A stretch of DNA of 14,224 bases from Bacteroidota bacterium (GTDB lineage Bacteria > Bacteroidota > Bacteroidia > Bacteroidales > JAAYUG01), in the NCBI GenBank assembly GCA_021812865.1, contig JAKAMP010000011.1, positions 1 to 14,224 of the forward strand, in the 5' to 3' direction. A program made the translations under genes and the position numbers. Position 1 is the first letter of the stretch. Each line of letters begins with the position of its first letter. The notes beneath the pieces are model-generated. The model did not search any database, was not told where the DNA came from, and saw nothing but the letters and a program-made list of their open reading frames with translations. Positions 1-6,435 of the stretch are shown here, one piece after another.

Positions 1-286
1 AAAACTATGAATTTTAATGTTTAATCGAATTCGAACCTTAAATCTTCATCAATTAGAAAAGCCAATGCCTTTAGTACTGTTTGGCTGATAATTTAACTAC
101 CTCTGCCAGAGTAAGGCAACTGTTATTGAAATGGAGAAGATGGGTTTTATCAACCAAATGCGGTCAAAAAAAAATGACGCACTACTAACAATCCTGTAAA
201 AAAGAATAAAACATTATTGCCACTCCTTCAGATAGTCCTTGAATATATGCGTTAAAATAAGTAACGTGTTACTTCCGCCAGAGACC

Positions 287-401
287 TCAACGAAATCCCT
301 GTTCGCGAAGCGAGCCGGGATTTTTTGTTTGACGCCTGCAAGCCCGTTTGCTTAGGCAGACGAACAAAGACCGGGGGCCGAAGGGCCAGGGATTTCGTTG
401 A
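287..401. repeat. 115-bp palindromic, cloverleaf-like element
   Basis: The ends are a perfect 14-bp inverted repeat: TCAACGAAATCCCT at 287-300 and its reverse complement at 388-401. Between them lie three further hairpins. The first (301-315) is a 6-bp stem, including one G-T pair, closed by loop GAA. The second (324-368) is a long imperfect stem, TTTGTTTG against CGAACAAA, continuing through GCCT/AGGC and AAGC/GCTT to loop CCGTTT. The third (376-387) is GGCC-GAAG-GGCC and abuts the right arm. The element is clearly more GC-rich than its flanks and sits 112 bp downstream of the minus-strand outer-membrane gene. It resembles REP/MITE-like dispersed palindromes or a structured RNA; I cannot name a family. 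Confidence 0.6.
293..326 (+). terminator. Terminator-like hairpin inside palindrome
   Basis: AAATCCC (293-299) pairs with GGGATTT (317-323), enclosing the small GAA-loop hairpin, and a T-run (321-326) follows. The form is that of a rho-independent terminator on the plus strand. No plus-strand gene precedes it in the window, so it would serve a gene upstream of position 1 or simply be part of the palindromic element. Its left arm is the same DNA that forms the outer stem of the larger element, so the two folds exclude each other. Confidence 0.3.
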
Positions 402-512
402 CGGGCCAAACCATTCCGCGATCCCTGCAAGTAATCCTCAAAATACCCCCTCCCTTTAGAGGATTGTGTGGTTTCGATATCCACAAATTCATCGGGCATC
501 TCCTGTCAAATC

Positions 513-1214
513 TTACTCAGTGCCTCCCATTTTCAACATAGGGTCCAGCAGCACATTGAATCCTATTCTGAAACCAAAGGATCCCGTTACGTCGCGGTCA
601 TCATTCGGATTGTTCTGCTTTGCCTTTATAGAAAGCCATGAATAGCCGGCCATGAGGTCAAAAAGAACCTTCTCTCCCAGCGGAACCGACATGCCAACTC
701 CTCCGCCAAAAGAGGTTGCCCCGTATTTATTCTCTGTGGTCTGCCCGTTATAGGTGTCCTTCGTTCGCGATCCGCCGAATAGGGCATTTCCTTCTGCAAA
801 GGGCAATACCTTGCCCATGGGAAGATAATACCGCACGAAAGGGCCTATAGCCATCAGGTTGAACGTCGTGGTTTCATTGTATTCTCCATACTTTACCCTG
901 CTTACAGCCAAAATGCCATCGAGACCGGCAAGAAACGGGTCGGCAACAAACACTCCGTAACGGGGCATCAGGTTTAAATTGAAGCGCTTATCAGGCTTTG
1001 GTTCCACGTAACCCGGCTGGTTGCTTTTGTATCTTATGCTTGAAAATCCAAAACTCATCATATCGGAACCAATACCAAGGTAAGAAAGCTCACCCGATAC
1101 ACGGAAAGAGGAAGAAACACTGATTATCATCTTTCCGGTTTTCAGCTGAGCCTGAACGGGAATCTGGCTTAGGAAGCCAATAATCAAAATCATGGGAATG
1201 ATTCGTTTTTTCAT
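513..1214 (-). CDS. Outer-membrane beta-barrel protein, function unknown
   Basis: A 233-residue exported protein. Residues 1-22 form a signal peptide (MKKR, a hydrophobic run, then VQA before QLKTG) with probable cleavage after Ala22. The mature part alternates short amphipathic strands rich in Gly, Tyr and Phe with polar turns, as in small 8-stranded porin-like barrels (OmpW/OmpX-like, general outer-membrane beta-barrel domain). The last strand, near GSFGFRIGFNVLL, looks like a C-terminal barrel-insertion signal, though ten residues follow it, which is slightly unusual. I picked the ATG at 1214 because it gives a clean signal peptide; no Shine-Dalgarno is seen, which is normal in this phylum. 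It is transcribed away from the efflux genes and stands alone. Barrel class is fairly sure; ligand or role cannot be read. Confidence 0.75.
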   Translation of the reverse strand: MKKRIIPMILIIGFLSQIPVQAQLKTGKMIISVSSSFRVSGELSYLGIGSDMMSFGFSSIRYKSNQPGYVEPKPDKRFNLNLMPRYGVFVADPFLAGLDGILAVSRVKYGEYNETTTFNLMAIGPFVRYYLPMGKVLPFAEGNALFGGSRTKDTYNGQTTENKYGATSFGGGVGMSVPLGEKVLFDLMAGYSWLSIKAKQNNPNDDRDVTGSFGFRIGFNVLLDPMLKMGGTE

Positions 1215-1463
1215 GGCTGATTGGATTAGGGTTGAACATATATCCGAAGCTAAATGAGCAGGGTTCCCGGAGGAAGAATTCTATCCATTCAGCCGCATTG
1301 GCATTCGGGCTACATCCAAAAGAATCGGGAGACATGGATGGGGCCTGATCAAATTGAAACCTAACATTCTCCATCCTCACAGAAGAAATCACACTTCTTC
1401 TTTTAAAAGAATGGCCTTATGTATTATCTAAATATACAACTTTAATTTCTGAATATCAATAGC

Positions 1464-1479
1464 TTATCTATGTAGATAA
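1464..1479. promoter_or_regulatory. 16-bp dyad, possible operator
   Basis: TTATCTA (1464-1470) and TAGATAA (1473-1479) are perfect inverted 7-mers separated by TG. The size and symmetry fit a dimeric regulator site in the shared upstream region of the minus-strand barrel gene and the plus-strand efflux genes. No regulator can be assigned, and AT-rich DNA makes chance dyads fairly common. Confidence 0.25.
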
Positions 1480-1592
1480 TCCAATAAGTCTGATAAGCCT
1501 CCCTCACATAATTGTTCCAGATTTAATGAATCACTTATGGCCTGGCAACCGTATTCATATCGCTGATTACAGGTATTTACCTGATTTCATCG

Positions 1593-1622
1593 TTTCATGA
1601 ATTGCACCTTAATTTATTTTTG
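1593..1622 (+). promoter_or_regulatory. Candidate Bacteroidota-type promoter
   Basis: TATTTTTG at 1615-1622 fits the Bacteroidota -7 consensus TAnnTTTG exactly. TTTC at 1593-1596 is one base off the -33 TTTG box, with an 18-bp spacer. It points toward the efflux genes but would leave a leader of more than 400 nt before the adaptor start at 2067, so another, unseen promoter closer to the gene is possible. Confidence 0.3.
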
Positions 1623-1766
1623 CCATCAATACCGGCGATTTTCTTTATTAAATCCTGTATATGTACGCCTGAGGGTTCAACTTATGCAAGGATTTTTCAT
1701 TTTTGCTGTCCAATCTACATGCAAAGATCAAACGAAAATATTACTATGATAAACTTCAACTTTTAA

Positions 1767-2015
1767 GATTGGACAAATTGCTTGGCATATCAATACTGGC
1801 CCTGCAATTGCCTTTGGGAGCTTGTTGGCAGGGAAGCATATTACCTGGATGCGGGCAACCCATTATTGTACAGGTTTAAAGCCAGGGAACAACAATGACA
1901 GGTTAATATTGTTGTTAAGGTTGTTGAAAGATTCATACCTTCGGGGTCGAATATTTATAAAACAGGCATGGCATATTTTGATGAACCCAGCCAGCAGTTT
2001 TACTTGTTTTTATAA
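1767..2015 (+). pseudogene. Possible decayed reading frame, unknown protein
   Basis: One frame stays open for 83 codons apart from a single TGA at 1896-1898, ending at TAA 2013-2015. The translation looks protein-like, for example GREAYYLDAGNPLLYRFKA before the stop and VVERFIPSGSNIYKTGMAYF after it. No start codon precedes it in frame without another stop. A neighbouring frame just upstream encodes KLLGISILALQLPLGAC, which resembles a signal peptide, so a frameshift plus a nonsense mutation in a small exported protein is one reading. A competing 70-codon frame (1822-2034, TTG start) overlaps it and looks less natural. I recognise no family, and chance openness is not excluded. Confidence 0.25.
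1888..1916. repeat. 9-bp inverted repeat with 11-nt loop
   Basis: AACAACAAT (1888-1896) and ATTGTTGTT (1908-1916) are perfect complements around an 11-nt loop. No T-run follows on either strand, so it is not an intrinsic terminator. The left arm ends on the first base of the TGA that interrupts the possible remnant frame. Confidence 0.35.
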
Positions 2016-2066
2016 AGGATCAGGCATCAAGTAAGGGGTTCGCCGGAACATTCAAAAGTATTATTT

Positions 2067-3107
2067 ATGATAAAGACCATTTGCAAGTACAGTTCACTGG
2101 GAGTCATCCTTGTTCTTTTCACAGCGGTTTCATGCAGTAAAGGCAAATCCGGGCAGCGGGCAGGCGGTATCAGGGAATACCCGGTAATTACCCTGAATCT
2201 CCAATCTACACAGATGTACCAGGATTACCCTGCCACCATTCAGGGCGAGCAGACCGTTGACATCAGGCCAAAAATTGCGGGTTACATTGAGCAGATCCTG
2301 GTGGATGAGGGCGCTCAAGTTAAAAAAGGCCAGCTGCTTTTCCGTTTGAATGACAACGATCTTCAGGCCACGGTACGTTCAGCGGAAGCAGCCGTAAAAG
2401 TTGCCGAGGCCGATGTTTTTTCGGCCAAACTGAATCTCGAACAAACCACACCCTTGGCCGAGAAAAATATCGTCAGCCAATATGATCTTCAATCGGCCCA
2501 ATCGTTGCTGAAAGCCAAAGAGGCACAGCTCGCCCAGGCCCGCGCAAACCTCGAAAATGCCAGAGCCAACCTGCAGTACGCTATGATTACCAGTCCGGCC
2601 AACGGCACCATCGGCACCTTTGCATACCGTGTAGGAAGCCTGGTAAGCAGTTCCTCCGCCGATCCCTTGACCAGTATATCGAACACCTCGCGGATATTTG
2701 CCTATTTTTCCATCAATGAGAAAGATTTTCTTACCCTTACCAGGGGTTGGAAAGGAAAAAACCTGAAGGACAAACTATCCGGTTTAAAGGGAATTACTTT
2801 ATTGATGGCTGACAATTCAATATATGAACATCGGGGAAAAATCGATATGGCGAGTGGGCTCGTTGATCCACAGACCGGTGCGGTAAGCATCAGGGCTTCT
2901 TTTCCGAATCCCGAGGGATTGCTCCGGAGCGGAAGCAGTGGCGTAGTGAGAATCCCTGAGTTGCTCGATTCGGTCATCCTGGTTCCCCAAAAATCAACCT
3001 ATGAACTGCAGGGCAAACACTTTATCTATTCAGTGAGTCCCGACAATAAGGTACATGATACCGAAATTGAGGTGCTTACTGGTAACCTAAGAATGCTTTT
3101 GTGGTGA
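2067..3107 (+). CDS. RND efflux periplasmic adaptor, truncated by frameshift
   Basis: A membrane-fusion (periplasmic adaptor) subunit that would link the inner-membrane pump to the outer-membrane channel. The N-terminus is a lipoprotein signal with lipobox AVSC and acylated Cys23. Next come the first half of the lipoyl-like hairpin domain (about residues 60-97, with VDIRPKIAGYIEQILVDEG), an alpha-helical coiled coil rich in Ala, Gln and Glu (about 98-170), the second lipoyl half (ITSPANGTIG, about 175-200) and the beta-barrel domain (about 200-300). The membrane-proximal domain is cut off: after ...EVLTGN the frame runs into LRMLLW and a stop, leaving 346 residues. The correct continuation lies in another frame from 3089. 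Restoring one base near 3088 gives about 393 residues, normal for the family. The start ATG at 2067 gives the signal peptide. AcrA/MexA class is secure; substrate is unknown. Confidence 0.85.
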   Translation: MIKTICKYSSLGVILVLFTAVSCSKGKSGQRAGGIREYPVITLNLQSTQMYQDYPATIQGEQTVDIRPKIAGYIEQILVDEGAQVKKGQLLFRLNDNDLQATVRSAEAAVKVAEADVFSAKLNLEQTTPLAEKNIVSQYDLQSAQSLLKAKEAQLAQARANLENARANLQYAMITSPANGTIGTFAYRVGSLVSSSSADPLTSISNTSRIFAYFSINEKDFLTLTRGWKGKNLKDKLSGLKGITLLMADNSIYEHRGKIDMASGLVDPQTGAVSIRASFPNPEGLLRSGSSGVVRIPELLDSVILVPQKSTYELQGKHFIYSVSPDNKVHDTEIEVLTGNLRMLLW

Positions 3108-3247
3108 CCAAAGGATTGAAGGTTGGGGATAAAGTGGTTTTGGATGGCATTGTGTCGCTTCGCGACCAGAATGAGATCAAACCCAAACTGGTTGCGGAAG
3201 CCAACTTGTCGGAAAACATCCCCGATGTAAACCAGGTTAAACACTAA
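3089..3247 (+). pseudogene. Out-of-frame C-terminal piece of the efflux adaptor
   Basis: This frame continues the adaptor with KNAFVVTKGLKVGDKVVL, a DGIVSLRDQNEIKP stretch typical of the adaptor membrane-proximal domain, and ends QVKH at TAA 3245-3247, 14 bp before the pump start. It has no start of its own. It joins the upstream frame if one base is added in AACCT/AAGAAT (AAC CTN AAG AAT, giving NLKN). No homopolymer or slippery heptamer lies at the junction, so a programmed frameshift looks unlikely. A recent mutation or an assembly error fits best. Confidence 0.8.
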
Positions 3248-3261
3248 ATTCCTGCAATCTC

Positions 3262-6200
3262 ATGTTCAGAAGATTCATTGAAAGGCCGATCCTGTCATCG
3301 GTTGTATCCATCATCATCGTGATTCTGGGAATCATAGGTTTACTTACGCTTCCCATCGAGCAGTATCCCAATATCGCCCCGCCTACCATCCATGTTGCTG
3401 CCTCCTACACGGGGGCCAATGCCGAAACCGTGCTGAAAAGTGTGATTGTTCCCCTTGAGGAACAGATCAACGGCGTTGAAAACATGACATACATGACCTC
3501 TTCTGCAAGCAACAGCGGAGGTGCGGCCATTGATGTTTACTTCAAGCAGGGAATAAATGCCGATATGGCTGCGGTGAATGTGCAGAACCGCGTGGCAAGG
3601 GCAACTCCCATTCTTCCATCTGATGTGGTGCGCAGTGGTGTTACCACTACCAAGCGTCAGCCCAGTATGTTGCTTATATTTTCGGTTTACAGCTCCGACG
3701 GCAGGTTTGACGAGACTTTTCTCCAGAACTATTGTAATATCAACCTCATTCCGCAGATTCAGCGTGTTACAGGGGTTGGCGATGCCAGCGTTTTCGGCGC
3801 CAAACAATATTCCATGCGCATCTGGCTTAAACCCGATGTGATGGCATCTTACCATCTCATGCCTTCTGATGTGGTCGCCGCCCTGAACGACCAGAACCTG
3901 GAAGCCGCCCCCGGGAAACTGGGCCAGCAAAACCAGCAATCGTTCGAATATGTGGTCCGCTACAAAGGAAAATACACCCTCCCGTCCGATTATGAAAACA
4001 TCATCATCAGGGCCGACGACAAAGGAAATATCCTTCGCCTGAAAGATGTTGCCAGGGTCGAACTTGGTTCGCTCGACTATTCCTCCACCACTGCCACCAT
4101 GGGACAGCCGGGTGTTACACTTGCCGTATCCCAGACAGCCGGTTCAAATGCCAGGGAGATCATTATCAATGTGAAGAAAGTGCTGGCTGATGCCTCGAAA
4201 GACTTCCCTCCCGGGGTGAAGATGAGAACGCTGGTCGATACCAATGAATTCCTGGGAAGCTCCATCCGGAAAGTGATCCATACCCTGATCGAAGCCTTTG
4301 TGCTGGTATTCATCGTGGTTTTTGTTTTCCTCCAGAATTTCCGGGCCACTCTCATCCCTGCCATCGCCGTGCCTGTGGCCATCATCGGTACATTTTTCTT
4401 CCTTCAGTTATTTGGTTTTACCATTAACCTGCTTACCCTCTTTGCCCTGGTCCTTGCCATCGGGATTGTGGTGGACGACGCCATCGTGGTGGTGGAAGCC
4501 GTCCATGCCAAAATCGACCAGGGTGCGAAAGATTCACACCAGGCTGCCGTACAAGCCATGGATGAGATTTCCGGCGCCATTGTTGCCATTACCCTTGTCA
4601 TGTCGGCCGTATTTATCCCTGTGACCTTCATTACCGGCACCACGGGCGTGTTCTACAAGCAGTTCGGCATCACCCTGGCTGTGGCCATTGTGATTTCTGC
4701 CGTCAATGCCCTTACCCTAAGCCCAGCCCTCTGCGCCATCTTCCTGAAACCTCACAAGGAGAATTCCATTCATACCAGGGGACTGATCAAGCGTTTTTAC
4801 GACGCCTTCAATGTAGCCTTTGCCGTCATGACAAAGCGTTACCAGAAGGTAACCGCCTTCTTCATCCATCGCAAATGGCTTGCAGCAGGACTGATTCTCT
4901 TTTTCGGACTCACTCTTTATGCGTTGCTGAAGACTACTCCCACCGGATTTGTGCCTGCCGAAGACCGCGGAATTCTATTTGTGGATATCAGTCTGCCTCC
5001 GGCCTCATCGCTCGAGCGGACAAAGGCTGTGGCTATGCAGGTTGAAAAAATCGTGGCTTCCATTCCCGAAATGTACAGCTATTCGCGTATTGTGGGCAAC
5101 TCGTTCATCAGCGGGAACGGCAGTTCCTATGCCATGCTGATTTGTGAGCTGAAGCCTTTCGAGGAACGCACCAAAAAAGGGCAGGACGTGAACAGCGTGA
5201 TTGCAAAGCTTTTTGCCGCGACCTCGAAAATCAGTGAAGCGAAGATATTTTTCTTCACTCCCTCCATGGTTCCCGGCTTCGGAATGGCGGGAGGTATTGA
5301 AATGCGGCTCGAGGATAAAACCGGCGGAGACATCAAGGTGTTTGAACAGAATGAAAAAAGATTTCTCGAAGCCTTGAGCAAACGCCCCGAGATACAGTAT
5401 GCTACAACGCCTTTCAACACTAATTTTCCACAATACCTTATTGATGTGAATGCGGCTAAATGCCTGGAAGCCGGCGTACCTGTAAGCACAGTGCTGCTGG
5501 CTCTTCAGCAATATGTGGGCGGTTTCTATGCCTCCGATTTCAACCGTTTTGGAAAACAATACCGCATTATGGTACAGGCAGAACCCCGTTACCGGGGAAA
5601 TCCCGGCGATCTGAACAATATTTTTGTACGCAATGCACAGGGCCAGATGGCGCCGGTTACCGAATTCATGAGCATGAAACGGGTATATGGGCCCGAGAAC
5701 CTCACCCGCTTCAATATGTACACGGCTATTACCGTGAATGGTTCTCCGAACACGGGATACAGTACGGGCGATGCGATCCAGGCCGTGCGTGAAGTGGCCG
5801 CAGTGACCCTGCCTCCTGGATATGGTTACGAATTTTCCGGGATCACGCGTGAAGAGGTGACCTCCACCCACCAGTCTCTCCTCATCCTGGTACTGAGCCT
5901 CATCTTTGTTTACTTCCTCCTGAGCGCGCAGTATGAGAGCTTTATCCTTCCCTTGTCCATCATTCTTTCCTTGCCGGTAGGGTTGGCGGGATCGTTCATC
6001 TTTGCCCGCCTCATGGGAGTGGAGAACAATATTTACCTGCAGATATCGCTCATCATGCTTATCGGGCTGCTGGCCAAGAATGCCATTCTTATTGTTGAAT
6101 TCGCTCTACAGCGAAGGCGGCGTGGCATGAGTATATTGCAATCGGCCATTGAAGGAGCCACAGCGCGTCTGCGGCCTATCCTCATGACCTCCTTTGCCCT

Positions 6201-6396
6201 GATATTCGGCCTTATGCCCCTCATCGTGGGGGGAGGTGTGGGAGCCAACGGTAACCGCTCCATCGGCGTGGGCGCTGTAGGAGGTATGCTGGTAGGAACT
6301 TTCATCGGCATCCTGGTCATTCCAGCCATGTACACCATTTTTGAACTGCTGCAGGAAAAGATCAGGAAACCCCGAAACCAGGAAGAAATTGAATAG
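3262..6396 (+). CDS. RND multidrug efflux pump, AcrB/HAE1 family
   Basis: A proton-driven inner-membrane transporter of 1044 residues, full length for the hydrophobe/amphiphile (HAE1) RND family. It begins MFRRFIERPILSSV, with transmembrane helix 1 at about residues 9-29. A large periplasmic loop follows, then helices 2-6, a cytoplasmic linker, helix 7 near 540-560, a second periplasmic loop and helices 8-12. Proton-relay residues are intact: Asp405 and Asp406 in GIVVDDAIVVVEAV of helix 4 and Lys939 in GLLAKNAILIVEFA of helix 10, matching AcrB Asp407, Asp408 and Lys940. The double Asp and the sequence after it place it with drug/amphiphile pumps rather than heavy-metal (CusA) pumps. The start lies 14 bp after the restored adaptor end, and the outer-membrane factor follows, so the three form an operon. 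Substrate cannot be read from sequence. Confidence 0.95.
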   Translation: MFRRFIERPILSSVVSIIIVILGIIGLLTLPIEQYPNIAPPTIHVAASYTGANAETVLKSVIVPLEEQINGVENMTYMTSSASNSGGAAIDVYFKQGINADMAAVNVQNRVARATPILPSDVVRSGVTTTKRQPSMLLIFSVYSSDGRFDETFLQNYCNINLIPQIQRVTGVGDASVFGAKQYSMRIWLKPDVMASYHLMPSDVVAALNDQNLEAAPGKLGQQNQQSFEYVVRYKGKYTLPSDYENIIIRADDKGNILRLKDVARVELGSLDYSSTTATMGQPGVTLAVSQTAGSNAREIIINVKKVLADASKDFPPGVKMRTLVDTNEFLGSSIRKVIHTLIEAFVLVFIVVFVFLQNFRATLIPAIAVPVAIIGTFFFLQLFGFTINLLTLFALVLAIGIVVDDAIVVVEAVHAKIDQGAKDSHQAAVQAMDEISGAIVAITLVMSAVFIPVTFITGTTGVFYKQFGITLAVAIVISAVNALTLSPALCAIFLKPHKENSIHTRGLIKRFYDAFNVAFAVMTKRYQKVTAFFIHRKWLAAGLILFFGLTLYALLKTTPTGFVPAEDRGILFVDISLPPASSLERTKAVAMQVEKIVASIPEMYSYSRIVGNSFISGNGSSYAMLICELKPFEERTKKGQDVNSVIAKLFAATSKISEAKIFFFTPSMVPGFGMAGGIEMRLEDKTGGDIKVFEQNEKRFLEALSKRPEIQYATTPFNTNFPQYLIDVNAAKCLEAGVPVSTVLLALQQYVGGFYASDFNRFGKQYRIMVQAEPRYRGNPGDLNNIFVRNAQGQMAPVTEFMSMKRVYGPENLTRFNMYTAITVNGSPNTGYSTGDAIQAVREVAAVTLPPGYGYEFSGITREEVTSTHQSLLILVLSLIFVYFLLSAQYESFILPLSIILSLPVGLAGSFIFARLMGVENNIYLQISLIMLIGLLAKNAILIVEFALQRRRRGMSILQSAIEGATARLRPILMTSFALIFGLMPLIVGGGVGANGNRSIGVGAVGGMLVGTFIGILVIPAMYTIFELLQEKIRKPRNQEEIE

Positions 6397-6435
6397 CCAG
6401 CCCGGATTTTATATATGCCGAAACATCTCACTGAT

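Larger units (their letters stand above)
1..512. other. Gene-free, AT-rich stretch with palindromic element
   Basis: I can support no intact gene here. The first 280 bases are AT-rich with frequent stops in all frames. A 16-bp dyad at 259-274 has 7-bp arms AAGTAAC and GTTACTT around GT. The structured element at 287-401 is described separately. A 70-codon minus-strand frame at 287-499 runs through that element and has a poorly placed ribosome site, so I do not call it a gene. A minus-strand open tail ends at 214 and may be a decayed gene end (see findings). No tRNA or CRISPR was seen. Confidence 0.6.
1215..1766. other. Intergenic region with dyads, no gene
   Basis: This is the left part of the 852-bp gap between the divergent barrel gene and the efflux genes. 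I see no supported coding frame. It holds a 14-bp perfect palindrome TTCTTTTAAAAGAA (1398-1411), a short AGAAGAA/TTCTTCT hairpin (1381-1401), a 16-bp dyad (1464-1479) and one promoter-like pair of boxes (1593-1622). A minus-strand frame running through the barrel-gene start (1090-1392) is an overlap artefact. Confidence 0.5.

Noticed and set aside
287..499. 70-codon minus-strand frame after the barrel gene
   Set aside because: More than half of it is the palindromic element, which explains its Arg/Gly/Pro-rich translation. The only AGGAG directly abuts the ATG, and no family is recognisable.
1090..1392. 100-codon minus-strand frame crossing the barrel-gene start
   Set aside because: It overlaps the signal-peptide region of the well-supported barrel gene in another frame and has an unnatural, Ser/Phe/Asn-rich composition.
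1381..1404. AGAAGAA/TTCTTCT hairpin plus TTTT as a terminator
   Set aside because: No plus-strand gene lies upstream, the stem is weak and A-T rich, and it overlaps a separate palindrome at 1398-1411.
1822..2034. 70-codon plus-strand frame with TTG start
   Set aside because: It has a rare start, no ribosome site and no recognisable domain, and the overlapping frame at 1767-2015 looks more protein-like.
3340..3939. 199-codon antisense frame inside the RND pump
   Set aside because: A shadow of the pump coding strand in GC-rich codon positions; no start signals or domain.
5005..5871. 288-codon antisense frame inside the RND pump
   Set aside because: His/Gly/Phe-rich translation typical of reverse-strand shadows, fully within a conserved pump gene.
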